Shown: piece after piece, positions 24,960-33,421 of the stretch
Layout of the letters: the number at the start of each line of letters is the position of its first letter
Numbering within the stretch: position 1 is the first letter of the stretch
Assembly (NCBI GenBank): GCA_905478195.1
Contig: CAJQHM010000014.1
Span: forward strand, 62,001-126,000
Source: an uncultured Pseudomonadales bacterium
GTDB lineage: Bacteria > Pseudomonadota > Gammaproteobacteria > Pseudomonadales > Pseudohongiellaceae
Length of the DNA stretch: 64,000 nt
Direction: 5' to 3'
Made by a program: the position numbers and the translations under genes
Notes under the pieces: model-generated
The model's database searches: none
What the model saw: the letters and a program-made list of their open reading frames with translations, nothing else
Told to the model about the DNA's origin: nothing

Positions 24960-26195
24960 GGACATGCCTCTGGCGGATATTGGCCAGACCGCCTCAACCA
25001 CATCCCCGCGAATCGCATACATCTGGTCGTAGAGATTAACCACCGGGTCGCAGTGTGAAACGATGACCTCGAGTTTGTCGCCAACCTTGTAATCGCGTGA
25101 GGGATCGTCCCCGTACAGAATCGTTCCGAACTCATCGGACCCGGAGCGATATGTCATACCTGATTCACCCTTGATGATAGGCCATGGCTGATTTATGGTG
25201 CAGGCCTTGGCGCCGGCATCGGAAGTGGCACGGCCTTCGTACTGATCGTTCAATACCGTGGTCATGACGGTGAGCGATGTAGCAAAGTCGGAATAGACCT
25301 CAGCATCCTGCTCGCCGCCTATGGAAATATATTGTGCGTCCATGAAGACATAGCTTCCTACTTGCACGTCGGTCATACCTACCGTGTCATGATCGATGTT
25401 GTAGGTGCCGGTACCGCCGCCGCTGAATATCTCGGTATTGAGCCCCGAGGCGTTCATTAGATTAAAGGTATCGGTGGCTTGCACCATGCGCTCCAGAGTC
25501 TGCGCCTTGCGTGTCTGGAAACCCACTACATGCTGTGCTGCCGCGTCGTAGCAGAGCATGCCGCGAAAACGCAGGCCCGGTAATTGATCTATAAGTTGCG
25601 CAAGTTGCAGGGCGCTCTGGCCGAAAGGTGTGCCCGTACGTCTTATGCCTGGGTCCACATCCACTACCACATCGGCAACTATACCCTTGGCGACCGCTGC
25701 CTCCGACAACAGGCGAGCATTGGGCTGCGAGTCAGTAGCCTGGATGAAGCCCGGGCATTGCTGCGCCAGGTTCATCGCGCGGTTTATCTTCGTTGGGGTG
25801 ACATTGCCCGTGGTATTTAGAATCTGATCGATGCCATTGAGAAACATCGCCTCTGCCTCGCTGACCTTCGCGGTGCAGATGCCCACGGAGCCTCTATCCA
25901 TCTGCATATGAGCGATGGTGGGGCATTTGTGTGTCTTCGCATGGGGACGGCTGGCGATGCCATTGGTACTCATCGTGGTCGCCATCTTGTCGAGGTTGGC
26001 TTCCAGCAGATCCAGGTCTACGCACAGGGCTGGCGTATCCAACTCCCACTTGGACACGTTTACCGACATCTCGCCGTTGGCATAGAAATCGCGCATCTCC
26101 TGGGAGGTGTAGCCTTGGGCTGATGTGGGTATCCAGATGGCGGCGGCGCCACTGGCCTGCAAGAAACGACGTCTTGAGATGCTATTGTTCTTCAT
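24954..26195 (-). CDS. Tat-exported DSD1-type PLP enzyme (D-threonine aldolase / D-serine dehydratase-like)
   Basis: The 413-residue protein has a twin-arginine signal (SRRRFLQASGAAAIW). An alanine-racemase-type TIM barrel follows, in which RPHAKTHK (83-90) holds the likely PLP lysine Lys87, with EIFSGGGTGTYN as the phosphate-binding region. The C-terminal beta domain ends with a His-x-Cys-Asp pair (VSHCDPVVNLYDQMY), the zinc site typical of DSD1/D-threonine aldolase enzymes. These enzymes cleave D-3-hydroxyamino acids or dehydrate D-serine. Export by Tat is unusual and suggests action on extracellular D-amino acids. Confidence 0.85.
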   Translation of the reverse strand: MKNNSISRRRFLQASGAAAIWIPTSAQGYTSQEMRDFYANGEMSVNVSKWELDTPALCVDLDLLEANLDKMATTMSTNGIASRPHAKTHKCPTIAHMQMDRGSVGICTAKVSEAEAMFLNGIDQILNTTGNVTPTKINRAMNLAQQCPGFIQATDSQPNARLLSEAAVAKGIVADVVVDVDPGIRRTGTPFGQSALQLAQLIDQLPGLRFRGMLCYDAAAQHVVGFQTRKAQTLERMVQATDTFNLMNASGLNTEIFSGGGTGTYNIDHDTVGMTDVQVGSYVFMDAQYISIGGEQDAEVYSDFATSLTVMTTVLNDQYEGRATSDAGAKACTINQPWPIIKGESGMTYRSGSDEFGTILYGDDPSRDYKVGDKLEVIVSHCDPVVNLYDQMYAIRGDVVEAVWPISARGMSA

Positions 26196-26258
26196 GGGGA
26201 GCCTCTTCTTTTTCTAAGTTCGTCACTGAGACTAAATAGTACTCGAATCTGAGCCCTT

Positions 26259-26274
26259 ACAGTAAAAATACTGT
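26259..26274. promoter_or_regulatory. Inverted repeat ACAGTA-AAAA-TACTGT, candidate operator
   Basis: Perfect 6-bp arms with a 4-base spacer lie in the 250-base divergent region between the DSD1-type gene and the TonB receptor gene, 64 bases upstream of the former. The position and symmetry fit a dimeric repressor or activator site. No regulator gene is adjacent, so its owner is unknown. Confidence 0.35.
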
Positions 26275-26445
26275 CGTATAGTTGGGTGTTCACGACTAAT
26301 AGAAAATGAGATAATCTGCATAGTGCAACGCTCAGCGTTTCGCTATACTGGTTAGTCGAAATCTCAATGCGGTGTGCCTATAGATCTTATCTAGGATCTT
26401 GTTGAGGGCTGGTCTGCTTTCTAAGATGTAGCTCAGGATCGAATA

Positions 26446-28584
26446 GTGCGGTATTCAACAAGAATAATAAGTGTTCTTCTAGCAATTTATAGTGTCGTTG
26501 CGACTGCACAAGACGCACCCGCAGACGAATCCACGATCTCCTACCCAGCCTCTTTCTTCGCGCAATACGGGCCAGTGTCAGTCAATGACATGCTCAATGT
26601 TATACCCGGAATCAGTCTGGCACTCGAAGGAAACGAGGTTCGATCCTTTACTAGCGCAGATCGCGGTCTCGGGGCTAGCGAACAGATTCTCATTAACGGG
26701 AAGCGCATGGCTGGTAAGGCTAATGAGGCTAGCAGCCAGCTTGCCAGAATTTCGGCTGATCAGGTTCAATACATTGAAATCATTCGCGGTACCTCGGGCG
26801 ATCTCGATGTCCGCAACACCGGCCAGTTAATCAATATTGTCCTTCTCGAGTCACAATCGAGTTCCAATATATCGACAGAACTGGGCGCGACGCATTTTAA
26901 AGATGGGAATGTAGAGCCCATAGGTACCTTTTCATTCAGTGGTCAGACCGGGCAGTTTGATTACCTTGTCAGTGCTCAGGTCGCTTCAGGCTATGAGGCT
27001 TTGGACAGCTATGAGATCAGTGTACTGCCTCCAGAGCTTGGCTTAAATGACGTTCGCGAGATCGAGCGCTTTCGAGATCAGACCATCACTACTCTAAACT
27101 CGAATATCACCTATCAGATATCACCGGATAGCAGGATCGCCTTCAATGGACTTTACCAGCAGAAAGATCCGCCCACGAAACTGACTAGGACTATTACGAA
27201 TTTCCTGAATACCCCGCCATCGATTCTGGTGGAGCGTGAGTCGATTCCCGCCAATTCCGATAATTGGGAATTCGGTGGCGACTATGAGCTCAATTTTGAC
27301 GGTGGCGGAAAATACAAGGTCCTCTTTATCGTCAATGAGAGTAACAACGAAATAACCCGCGAGCGTTTTGTATCCCTGGGCCTCGGTGATCCGGAAGCCA
27401 AGAACCTGTTTCTCGATACTGGTAGCAGAGAGCGTGAACGCATTGTGCGCACCTCCTATACCTGGGACCCGTTCGAGGGTCAGAATCTGGAGCTTGGCAT
27501 CGAGCGGGCGCAGACTATTCTCGATTCTACATTAAAGATTGGTTTGCCTATTCCCGGACTGCCCTCCGCTGATCACGGTGGCTTAACTCCTATTCCCCTG
27601 CCGAATGCGGTGTCATCGGTGGAGGAGATTCGCTACGAGGGATTCGCCATACACAACTGGCAGATTAATCAGCGTATGTCGCTGGAAAGCAGCCTGTTCT
27701 ATGAGGACTCGGAGATCTCACAGTCAGGCGATGTGAATGTTAGTAGAAGCTTCGACTTCCTAAAACCCAAGTTCGATTTTAGATTTAATATGAGTAGCAG
27801 CCTGCAGCTTAGTATGTCGGCCGAGTTGGATGTATCGCAGCTGAGATTCTCGGATTTCTCGGCTGCGGCGAATGACCGCGATGAAACTCAGGATACTATC
27901 GCCGGCAACCCTGAGTTGGAACAGGAGCAGGTGTGGCGTTACATCGCCAATCTGGACTACCGTCTGCCTAACGATGGTGGCGTGCTCAATTCTAGGCTGT
28001 TCTATTACGATGTTGGCAATTCAATCGATCGTATTGATATCTCAACGAGCCCAACGAATCTCGCATCGACCAATGGAAATGTGGGTGACGGCAAGGTGCT
28101 GGGGCTGAATTTGAATGCCAGCATTAGATTGGCTTTCCTTAACCTGCCCCAGGTGGTAGTTACCGCAGGGTTATTGGTTCAGGACTCTTCTATTTATGCC
28201 CCACTAATTGGCAAGAAGCGAAAGGTCGTGCCATTCGACAGAGGAAATGTCCGCTTCGGCTTTCGGCACGATATCCCATCACAGAATTTTAACTACGGTC
28301 TAAATTACCGAGATGGCATCGACGGCAATAGGCCCTTCTATGATATCGACAATGTGATATTTATTGGCTCAGGCATGGTTAGCAATCTAAGTCTGTTCGC
28401 TGAAAAAAACAGTGTAGGTGCATTTACCTTCAGAGCTGAGGTAGATAACCTCCTAGATCAGGATGCTTGTCGAGAACGCAGGCGCTTCAATGGTTATTTG
28501 CGCGATGGTGATGTCAGAGAGATCGAGCGTTTCTGTACCACTACCGGTGTGCGTTTTACCTTCAAGGTGCGGGCTACTTTTTAA
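26446..28584 (+). CDS. TonB-dependent outer-membrane receptor
   Basis: A 712-residue outer-membrane protein. The GTG start at 26446 has AGGA eight bases upstream and begins a signal peptide (cleavage near ATA-QD). The plug domain shows SVNDMLNVIPGISL, LINGKRMAG and QVQYIEIIRGTSGDLDVRNTGQLINIVL, which are standard TonB-receptor plug motifs. The rest has alternating aromatic/polar strands of a beta barrel and ends in the C-terminal phenylalanine (VRFTFKVRATF) needed for BAM recognition. No siderophore or vitamin gene is nearby, so the ligand is unknown. Confidence 0.88.
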   Translation: MRYSTRIISVLLAIYSVVATAQDAPADESTISYPASFFAQYGPVSVNDMLNVIPGISLALEGNEVRSFTSADRGLGASEQILINGKRMAGKANEASSQLARISADQVQYIEIIRGTSGDLDVRNTGQLINIVLLESQSSSNISTELGATHFKDGNVEPIGTFSFSGQTGQFDYLVSAQVASGYEALDSYEISVLPPELGLNDVREIERFRDQTITTLNSNITYQISPDSRIAFNGLYQQKDPPTKLTRTITNFLNTPPSILVERESIPANSDNWEFGGDYELNFDGGGKYKVLFIVNESNNEITRERFVSLGLGDPEAKNLFLDTGSRERERIVRTSYTWDPFEGQNLELGIERAQTILDSTLKIGLPIPGLPSADHGGLTPIPLPNAVSSVEEIRYEGFAIHNWQINQRMSLESSLFYEDSEISQSGDVNVSRSFDFLKPKFDFRFNMSSSLQLSMSAELDVSQLRFSDFSAAANDRDETQDTIAGNPELEQEQVWRYIANLDYRLPNDGGVLNSRLFYYDVGNSIDRIDISTSPTNLASTNGNVGDGKVLGLNLNASIRLAFLNLPQVVVTAGLLVQDSSIYAPLIGKKRKVVPFDRGNVRFGFRHDIPSQNFNYGLNYRDGIDGNRPFYDIDNVIFIGSGMVSNLSLFAEKNSVGAFTFRAEVDNLLDQDACRERRRFNGYLRDGDVREIERFCTTTGVRFTFKVRATF

Positions 28585-28714
28585 GGATGCCTCCGGGTTT
28601 ACCGGTTTCACTCTACCAATCTATTCCTAATAGGTTTCCATTTTCTTATTCCTATGCATAATAGGCAACGCTGCCGCTTGGCGTGTTGAATAATAAAGGA
28701 ATGGAGTAAGAAAC

Positions 28715-29389
28715 GTGGATTTTGAGACACTTGTACAGACCAGACGCAGCGTGCGTGGATACCAGGATAAGCCGGTCCCCCGTGAAGTCATCGAAGAGAT
28801 AATCCAGGTCGCCAAGGGTGCACCTTCCTCCATGAATACCCAGCCCTGGCATCTTTATGTGGTTACCGGGGAAGCTCTGGATAAAATTCGCAAGGGCAAC
28901 ACAGAAAACATGGTGGCGGGGATAAAGCCGCAGCGCGACTTCCCCACCAAGGAAGCCTACGAGGGTATTCACCGGCAACGCCAGATTGAGATAGCAGTAC
29001 AGCTATTCGAAGCCATGGGTATAGAGCGCGACGACAAAGAGAAGCGCACCGATTGGGTCATGCGCGGCTTTCGCCAGTTCGATGCACCGGTTTCTATCGT
29101 GCTCACCTATGACAAGGTTATGGAACCTGCGGCCATAGCGCAGTTTGATCTGGGCGCAATCTCTTACGGCATCTGTCTCGCAGCTTGGGATAGGGGGCTG
29201 GGTACGGTTATCAACGGTCAGGGTGTAATGCAGACGCCGGTGGTCAGAGAGCACGCGGGGATACCCGATGATCAGAATATCCTGACCTGTATAGCCATGG
29301 GTTATCCCAACGATGAGTTTTCGGCGAATAGCGTGAAGTCTAGGCGTGCCGAGCTTGAGGACTTCGTTAATTTTGTGGGGTTCGAGTAG
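28715..29389 (+). CDS. Nitroreductase family FMN oxidoreductase
   Basis: The 224-residue protein starts at GTG 28715 with GGAG eight bases upstream. VQTRRSVRGYQDKPVPREVIEEII is the canonical FMN-phosphate-binding start of the family, followed by APSSMNTQPWHLYVVTG. The C-terminal part has the usual GIPDDQNILTCIAMGYPNDE region. Such enzymes are homodimeric and reduce nitro compounds, quinones or enones using NAD(P)H. The segment around RKRTDWVMRGFRQFDAP is typical of the larger nitroreductases with a helical insertion. It appears to be monocistronic. Confidence 0.9.
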   Translation: MDFETLVQTRRSVRGYQDKPVPREVIEEIIQVAKGAPSSMNTQPWHLYVVTGEALDKIRKGNTENMVAGIKPQRDFPTKEAYEGIHRQRQIEIAVQLFEAMGIERDDKEKRTDWVMRGFRQFDAPVSIVLTYDKVMEPAAIAQFDLGAISYGICLAAWDRGLGTVINGQGVMQTPVVREHAGIPDDQNILTCIAMGYPNDEFSANSVKSRRAELEDFVNFVGFE

Positions 29390-29564
29390 GAAGCGCTGTA
29401 GGTCCGCTGCGGCTCGATTGGTCGTGCAGTGCAAAGATTGATATCGAATGCTTTTCTTTGATCGAGCGTTTGATTAAGCGACTGATCGTTAGTAAGTGAG
29501 TACAGATCTGTAGTTGCAGCTTTACTAGTTCAATAGACTCTCAATCACTCAGGAGATAAGTAGA

Positions 29565-30524
29565 ATGAATAGGCCCGCTGTCGGTACGATGATACTTCTT
29601 CTTCCCTTTGTTTCTGCCTGTGCTCAGTTATCTGCGCAGCCCGCCGTGTCAGTCGAAGCGACGGTGGCCTTCACTGAAGGGCCCACCGTCGCAGAAGATG
29701 GCACGGTGTATTTCACCGACCTTTACAGTAATCGGATAATGCGGCGCTCTCCTGCTGGTGCGGTCTCCGTATTTCGCCAGCCCAGTAATCGTGCAAACGG
29801 GCTAATCTTCGACAGCGAATGGCGCTTGCTAGCCTGTGAAGGCGGTGACGGTGAATCAGTATTGCCGCGTGTCACTCGAACCAATATGGAAACCGGCGAT
29901 ATTGAAGTTATTGCTGACGAATACAATGGTAAGCAATTGCATCAGCCCAACGATCTAAGCTTCGATGCACAGGGACGCATCTATTTTACTGATAGGCCAG
30001 GCGCCAACCGGCGGCCCGAACAGACTGGCGTTCACGGTGTGTACCGAATTGATACAGATGGGTCGATAGAACGCATTCTCACTGAGCCGGAGGTGTTACG
30101 GCCAAATGGCATAGTGATTTCGCCGGACGATAGCACCCTGTACATTATCGAGACTGAGCAGAGCGAAGGCGGCCCCCGGCTGATTCGTGCCTACGATCTT
30201 AGCGCTGAAGGCAGGGTGAGTAACTCGCGCGTATTTCACAATTTTTACCCGGGGCGCAGCGGGGACGGTATGACCATCGACAGCGAAGGCAATTTATATG
30301 TCGCTGCTGGCTTGAATAATCTGCGTGGGACCAGTGAAACTCTCGATACAGTAGCCGGCATTCATGTGTTCTCACCCTCAGGAGAGCTGCTCGAGCATAT
30401 TCCAATTCCTGAGGATACTATTACTAACGCTGCCTTTGGTGGGCTGGACTTGCGAACCTTGTATATTACGGCTGGCAAGACTTTGTTTAGTGTTAGAACG
30501 GAGATTGTGGGAACTAGGCGCTAG
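29565..30524 (+). CDS. SMP-30/gluconolactonase-like lipoprotein
   Basis: The 319-residue protein has a lipoprotein signal with lipobox VSAC (Cys19) after an AGGAGAT ribosome site. The six-bladed propeller motifs of the SMP-30/gluconolactonase family are visible: FTEGPTVAEDGTVYFTD, RANGLIFD, QPNDLSFDAQGRIYFTD, RPNGIVISPD and SGDGMTIDSEGNLYVA. Glu, Asn and Asp residues in these motifs supply the divalent-metal site. It probably hydrolyses a lactone at the cell envelope. A functional link with the ALO-type flavoprotein 5 kb upstream (lactone chemistry) is possible but only inferred. Confidence 0.88.
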   Translation: MNRPAVGTMILLLPFVSACAQLSAQPAVSVEATVAFTEGPTVAEDGTVYFTDLYSNRIMRRSPAGAVSVFRQPSNRANGLIFDSEWRLLACEGGDGESVLPRVTRTNMETGDIEVIADEYNGKQLHQPNDLSFDAQGRIYFTDRPGANRRPEQTGVHGVYRIDTDGSIERILTEPEVLRPNGIVISPDDSTLYIIETEQSEGGPRLIRAYDLSAEGRVSNSRVFHNFYPGRSGDGMTIDSEGNLYVAAGLNNLRGTSETLDTVAGIHVFSPSGELLEHIPIPEDTITNAAFGGLDLRTLYITAGKTLFSVRTEIVGTRR

Positions 30525-30595
30525 GGTGCATACCTGAAAAGCATGGGCGCAGGAGCGCGCTGCGCTGCGTGTGCCTTGATTAATCCCGGTTTGAG

Positions 30596-30763
30596 TTAAT
30601 TGTAGAAAGCAGGAGCCAAATTCAGGCTTTGGGCAAGTTCCTTGCTGTACTCGATCCAGAAAGTGGCATCTGTGGTTTCAATAAGCTGCTCAACTCTATT
30701 CATTGAGTCCAATGTCTCCTCGGCGTATGCGAAGCTCGAGACTAGTAATAGTAGCAGTGTCAA
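30596..30763 (-). CDS. Small secreted peptide (55 residues), unknown function
   Basis: The frame runs from TTG 30763 to TAA 30596-30598. It starts with a compact signal peptide (MTLLLLLVSSFAYA, cleavage near AYA-EE) and has a mature part of about 41 residues that is acidic and helical (ETLDSMNRVEQLIETTDATFWIEYSKELAQSLN is not broken by Pro or Gly). CAGG lies nine bases before TTG. It begins 21 bases after the stop of the Tat-exported amidohydrolase, so it is the probable second gene of that transcript. I recognise no family. Signal-peptide logic and position support it, but the start codon is uncertain. Confidence 0.5.
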   Translation of the reverse strand: MTLLLLLVSSFAYAEETLDSMNRVEQLIETTDATFWIEYSKELAQSLNLAPAFYN

Positions 30764-30783
30764 AATTCTAAACCTGAAATACT

Positions 30784-31899
30784 TTAAACCTGAGGTAAGC
30801 GATAAACTCGCTTGGCTGTATCATGAAACATTGCCGCACGTTCGTTCGCGGAATATCCCTTAGTTAACTTCTTAAACTGATTCCACAGTACCGTATACGA
30901 GCAAGATAATTTATCGACAGGGAAGTTGCTTTCAAACATGCAGCGCTGCGGCCCAAATTGCTCAATGATGTAATCGTACCAGTCTTGATTCGCTGCAACG
31001 AGTTCGTCAGAACTCGGGGGTGCGGCACGTTCATGCCAGCCGTAGCCATTCACTACCATCTGAATTCCACCTACCTTAGCTACCACGTTAGGATATTGAG
31101 CGAGTTTGGCAATTGCAGGTTTCCACGCTGCAAAGACTTCATCTCTGCGACCCGCATAAGTGCCGATTCCAATAGGGCCGCCAAGATGATTCAGTATGAT
31201 AGTAGTATCGGGAAAGGTCTTGGCTAGATCAGTGAGGTCAGCGATGTGGGTGTGATACAACCAGCCTTCAAAGGAGAGGCCGTATGTTCGCAGATGCGCA
31301 TAGCCTTTGCGAAAATCAGGATCCAGCAAAACATGTTCCAACGCATTGGGGGAGCGATTTGGAGTAACGGACAGATCGGCCCAGGCAGCACGATGGCGAA
31401 TTCCCCTAAAGCGCTGCGGGCTGGCAGCCATGTGAGCCTCTAATACTGGGGCCACAGCATCACCGAGTCGTAGATTGGCAGAGCCAACTATGCCGGTGGC
31501 TACGCGCGTTTCACCGTAGTTGCCACTAGCACTTTTTGCGGCTACGCCTTGCACAAACTCTGTTTCACCGATTACTTTTAGTTCGTCGGGTCCATCGGCG
31601 CGGTACATCGACGTGCATTCGACGAAAACCGTCTGGCGCACATTGTGCGCACTCGTGTCCTTTAGAAGATCTGCTAGCATGTAGGTATTGCCAGGCCGCT
31701 CCCAGAGATGATGGTGAGGATCGATTATCGGTAGGTCTGGCTCAACGGCTGCTTCGGCGGTCAAGGAAAGCCATTCGAGAGCTGGCTGAGCCATCGATTT
31801 CTTGCCGGCTAAGCCGGGCAGGGCACCCGATAGAGCAAGTCCGCCAGCGGTATACAGCCCCGCATGATTGAAAAAATCCCGCCGCGTGATTTTAGTCAT
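30784..31899 (-). CDS. Tat-exported amidohydrolase (Amidohydro_2, TIM-barrel metal hydrolase)
   Basis: The 371-residue protein starts after GGAGA and carries a twin-arginine signal (TRRDFFNHAGLY). The metal-binding start motif IIDPHHHLW is that of the Amidohydro_2 family (sugar-lactonase/ACMS-decarboxylase-like). TIILNHLGGPIG is the usual beta-strand with a ligand His, and CMFESNFPVDK supplies the late Asp-equivalent region. Known relatives hydrolyse lactones such as L-fucono- or galactarolactone. Together with SMP-30 and the ALO-type enzyme it suggests periplasmic lactone or sugar-acid processing; this is inference. Confidence 0.85.
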   Translation of the reverse strand: MTKITRRDFFNHAGLYTAGGLALSGALPGLAGKKSMAQPALEWLSLTAEAAVEPDLPIIDPHHHLWERPGNTYMLADLLKDTSAHNVRQTVFVECTSMYRADGPDELKVIGETEFVQGVAAKSASGNYGETRVATGIVGSANLRLGDAVAPVLEAHMAASPQRFRGIRHRAAWADLSVTPNRSPNALEHVLLDPDFRKGYAHLRTYGLSFEGWLYHTHIADLTDLAKTFPDTTIILNHLGGPIGIGTYAGRRDEVFAAWKPAIAKLAQYPNVVAKVGGIQMVVNGYGWHERAAPPSSDELVAANQDWYDYIIEQFGPQRCMFESNFPVDKLSCSYTVLWNQFKKLTKGYSANERAAMFHDTAKRVYRLPQV

Positions 31900-32100
31900 T
31901 GCACTATCTCCGGTGATCGATGAGCAGTGGTCGATTATTTATCTTTTAGCAACGACTAACAAGCCATCTCTTTTAAAGAGCATTCATTTACTACTGACAC
32001 AATCTGGCAGTGATAGTCTTCCACTTTTATTGCGGGGGTGCCAGTGCTAGCTGCTTGGTCTACAACATTTAGCTTGGCAGGTTAATTGTAATTCATGTAC

Positions 32101-32122
32101 TTTATTCCTCTAACGGAATAAA
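32101..32122. repeat. Hairpin upstream of NHL gene
   Basis: TTTATTCC (32101-32108) and GGAATAAA (32115-32122) form a perfect 8-bp AT-rich stem with a 6-base loop, followed by AAATAAAAGG. It ends about 16 bases before ATG 32139, next to the ribosome site. It may influence translation of the downstream gene. Confidence 0.35.
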
Positions 32123-32138
32123 AATAAAAGGAAAAGCC

Positions 32139-33335
32139 ATGTTCAGATCGAGAAAATTACTCTATATCATTCTGTTGACCGGCTCCTTGTTTGTGCTGAA
32201 TATAGGTCAAGAATTGCTAACTGTGCAGCTAAGCGCGGCAAGTAGCGACCAAAGCGTTCCTCGCTTTGAGGTCGATCCTTTTTGGCCTCAACCGCTTCCT
32301 AATAAATGGATTCTCGGTCGAACCATTGGCGTCGATGTTGATGCGAGAGACCATGTGTTTATCGTACACCGTGATTCTGACGACATGTTCATGTCCCAGG
32401 AGATAGGTTTAGATTTAGGAAACTCTCAATGCTGCACGGCAGCTCCGCCCATATTGGAATTTGATGCCGAAGGAAATTTGTTCAGCTCCTGGGGTGGTCC
32501 TTCTTGAAGTGGTGAATTCGAATGGCCTGCGTCCAACCATGGAATCGAGGTTGCAGCCAATGGCGATATTTGGATAGGCGGAAATGGAAGCGGCGATTCC
32601 CATGTGTTGGTATTCACTCGCAATGGCGAATATATTCGCACCATCGGTGAGCCAGGTAATGGGCGCGACAGCAATAGTACTACCCATTTCGCCCGCGTTG
32701 CCGAGATTGCTATCGATAGATCGGGCACCGAGGCCTATCTGGCGGATGGCTACACCAACCGGCGAGTCGACGTGATAGATGTGGCAACCGGAGCCTTCAA
32801 ACGCTATTGGGGAGCCTATGGCAATCGTCCGGATGATGACGCTGATAACAGCTATGTTCCGGATCAGGCATTACCTCAGCAATTCAAGGGACCGGTGCAC
32901 TGTGCCGAGCCATCGAATGATGACTTGATCTATGTCTGTGATAGGGGCGGAGACAGAATTCAGGTGTGCAGGCCCGATGGAACCTTCATTAAGGAGGGGA
33001 TGATTGCGCCGCAAACGCTTGCGATGGGCTCAACCTGGGATATTGCTTTTTCTCAAGACGATGATCAGGAGTTTATCTATGTTGCTGACGGCTCCAATAT
33101 GAAGGTTCACATACTCGACAGGACCTCTTTGGAGGTACTTTACACCTTTGGCGAAGGGGGTAGGCAGCCGGGTATGTTCTTCTCGCCGCATAGCATAGCT
33201 ACCGACTCGGAAGGGAATATTTATACGACAGAAACCTATGAGGGTAAGCGGGTGCAGAAGTTTTTGTACACGGGTTTGGTGCCGCTTCAGAATGTTCGCG
33301 AAGGTGCGGCTTGGCCAATGCAGGAACGCAACTGA
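32139..33335 (+). pseudogene. NHL-repeat / peptidylglycine-lyase-like exported protein, interrupted by one in-frame TGA
   Basis: A single frame of 398 codons is broken only by TGA at 32505-32507 (codon 123). The first part (122 residues) begins with a hydrophobic export signal and reads RFEVDPFWPQPLPNKWILG, typical of NHL/PAL-like six-bladed propellers. After the TGA the same frame continues at once with SGEFEWPASNHGIEVAANGDIWIGG and further blades (VLVFTRNGEYIRTIGEPG, GTEAYLADGYTNRRV, DRGGDRIQVCRPDG, PHSIATDSEGNIYTTE). Known relatives read WGGPG-x-x-x-WP here, so the TGA is within the conserved blade. It could be a recent nonsense mutation, a sequencing error or recoding. A TTG at 32604 could restart translation but would lose blade one. 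Confidence 0.75.
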
Positions 33336-33362
33336 ATTTGAAGCCAGCATCTAGGGGTATCT

Positions 33363-33402
33363 AAGGGGTTCAGCTAGTTCTATTGAACCCTTCGATAGTC
33401 TT
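33363..33402. terminator. Terminator-like hairpin between convergent genes
   Basis: GGGTTCA (33366-33372) pairs with TGAACCC (33384-33390), extended by weaker outer pairs to about nine bp, with an 11-base loop. CTTTCT follows on the plus strand. It lies between the NHL gene and the convergent RIO kinase gene and could serve both. Confidence 0.55.
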
Positions 33403-33421
33403 TCTAAAAAACTCGCTGCCG

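Noticed and set aside
32505-32560. Selenocysteine insertion at the TGA in the NHL gene
   Set aside because: NHL/PAL-like propellers are not known selenoproteins, orthologues I recall have Gly or Glu at this place, and I could not find a convincing stem-loop with an apical GGU directly after the TGA.
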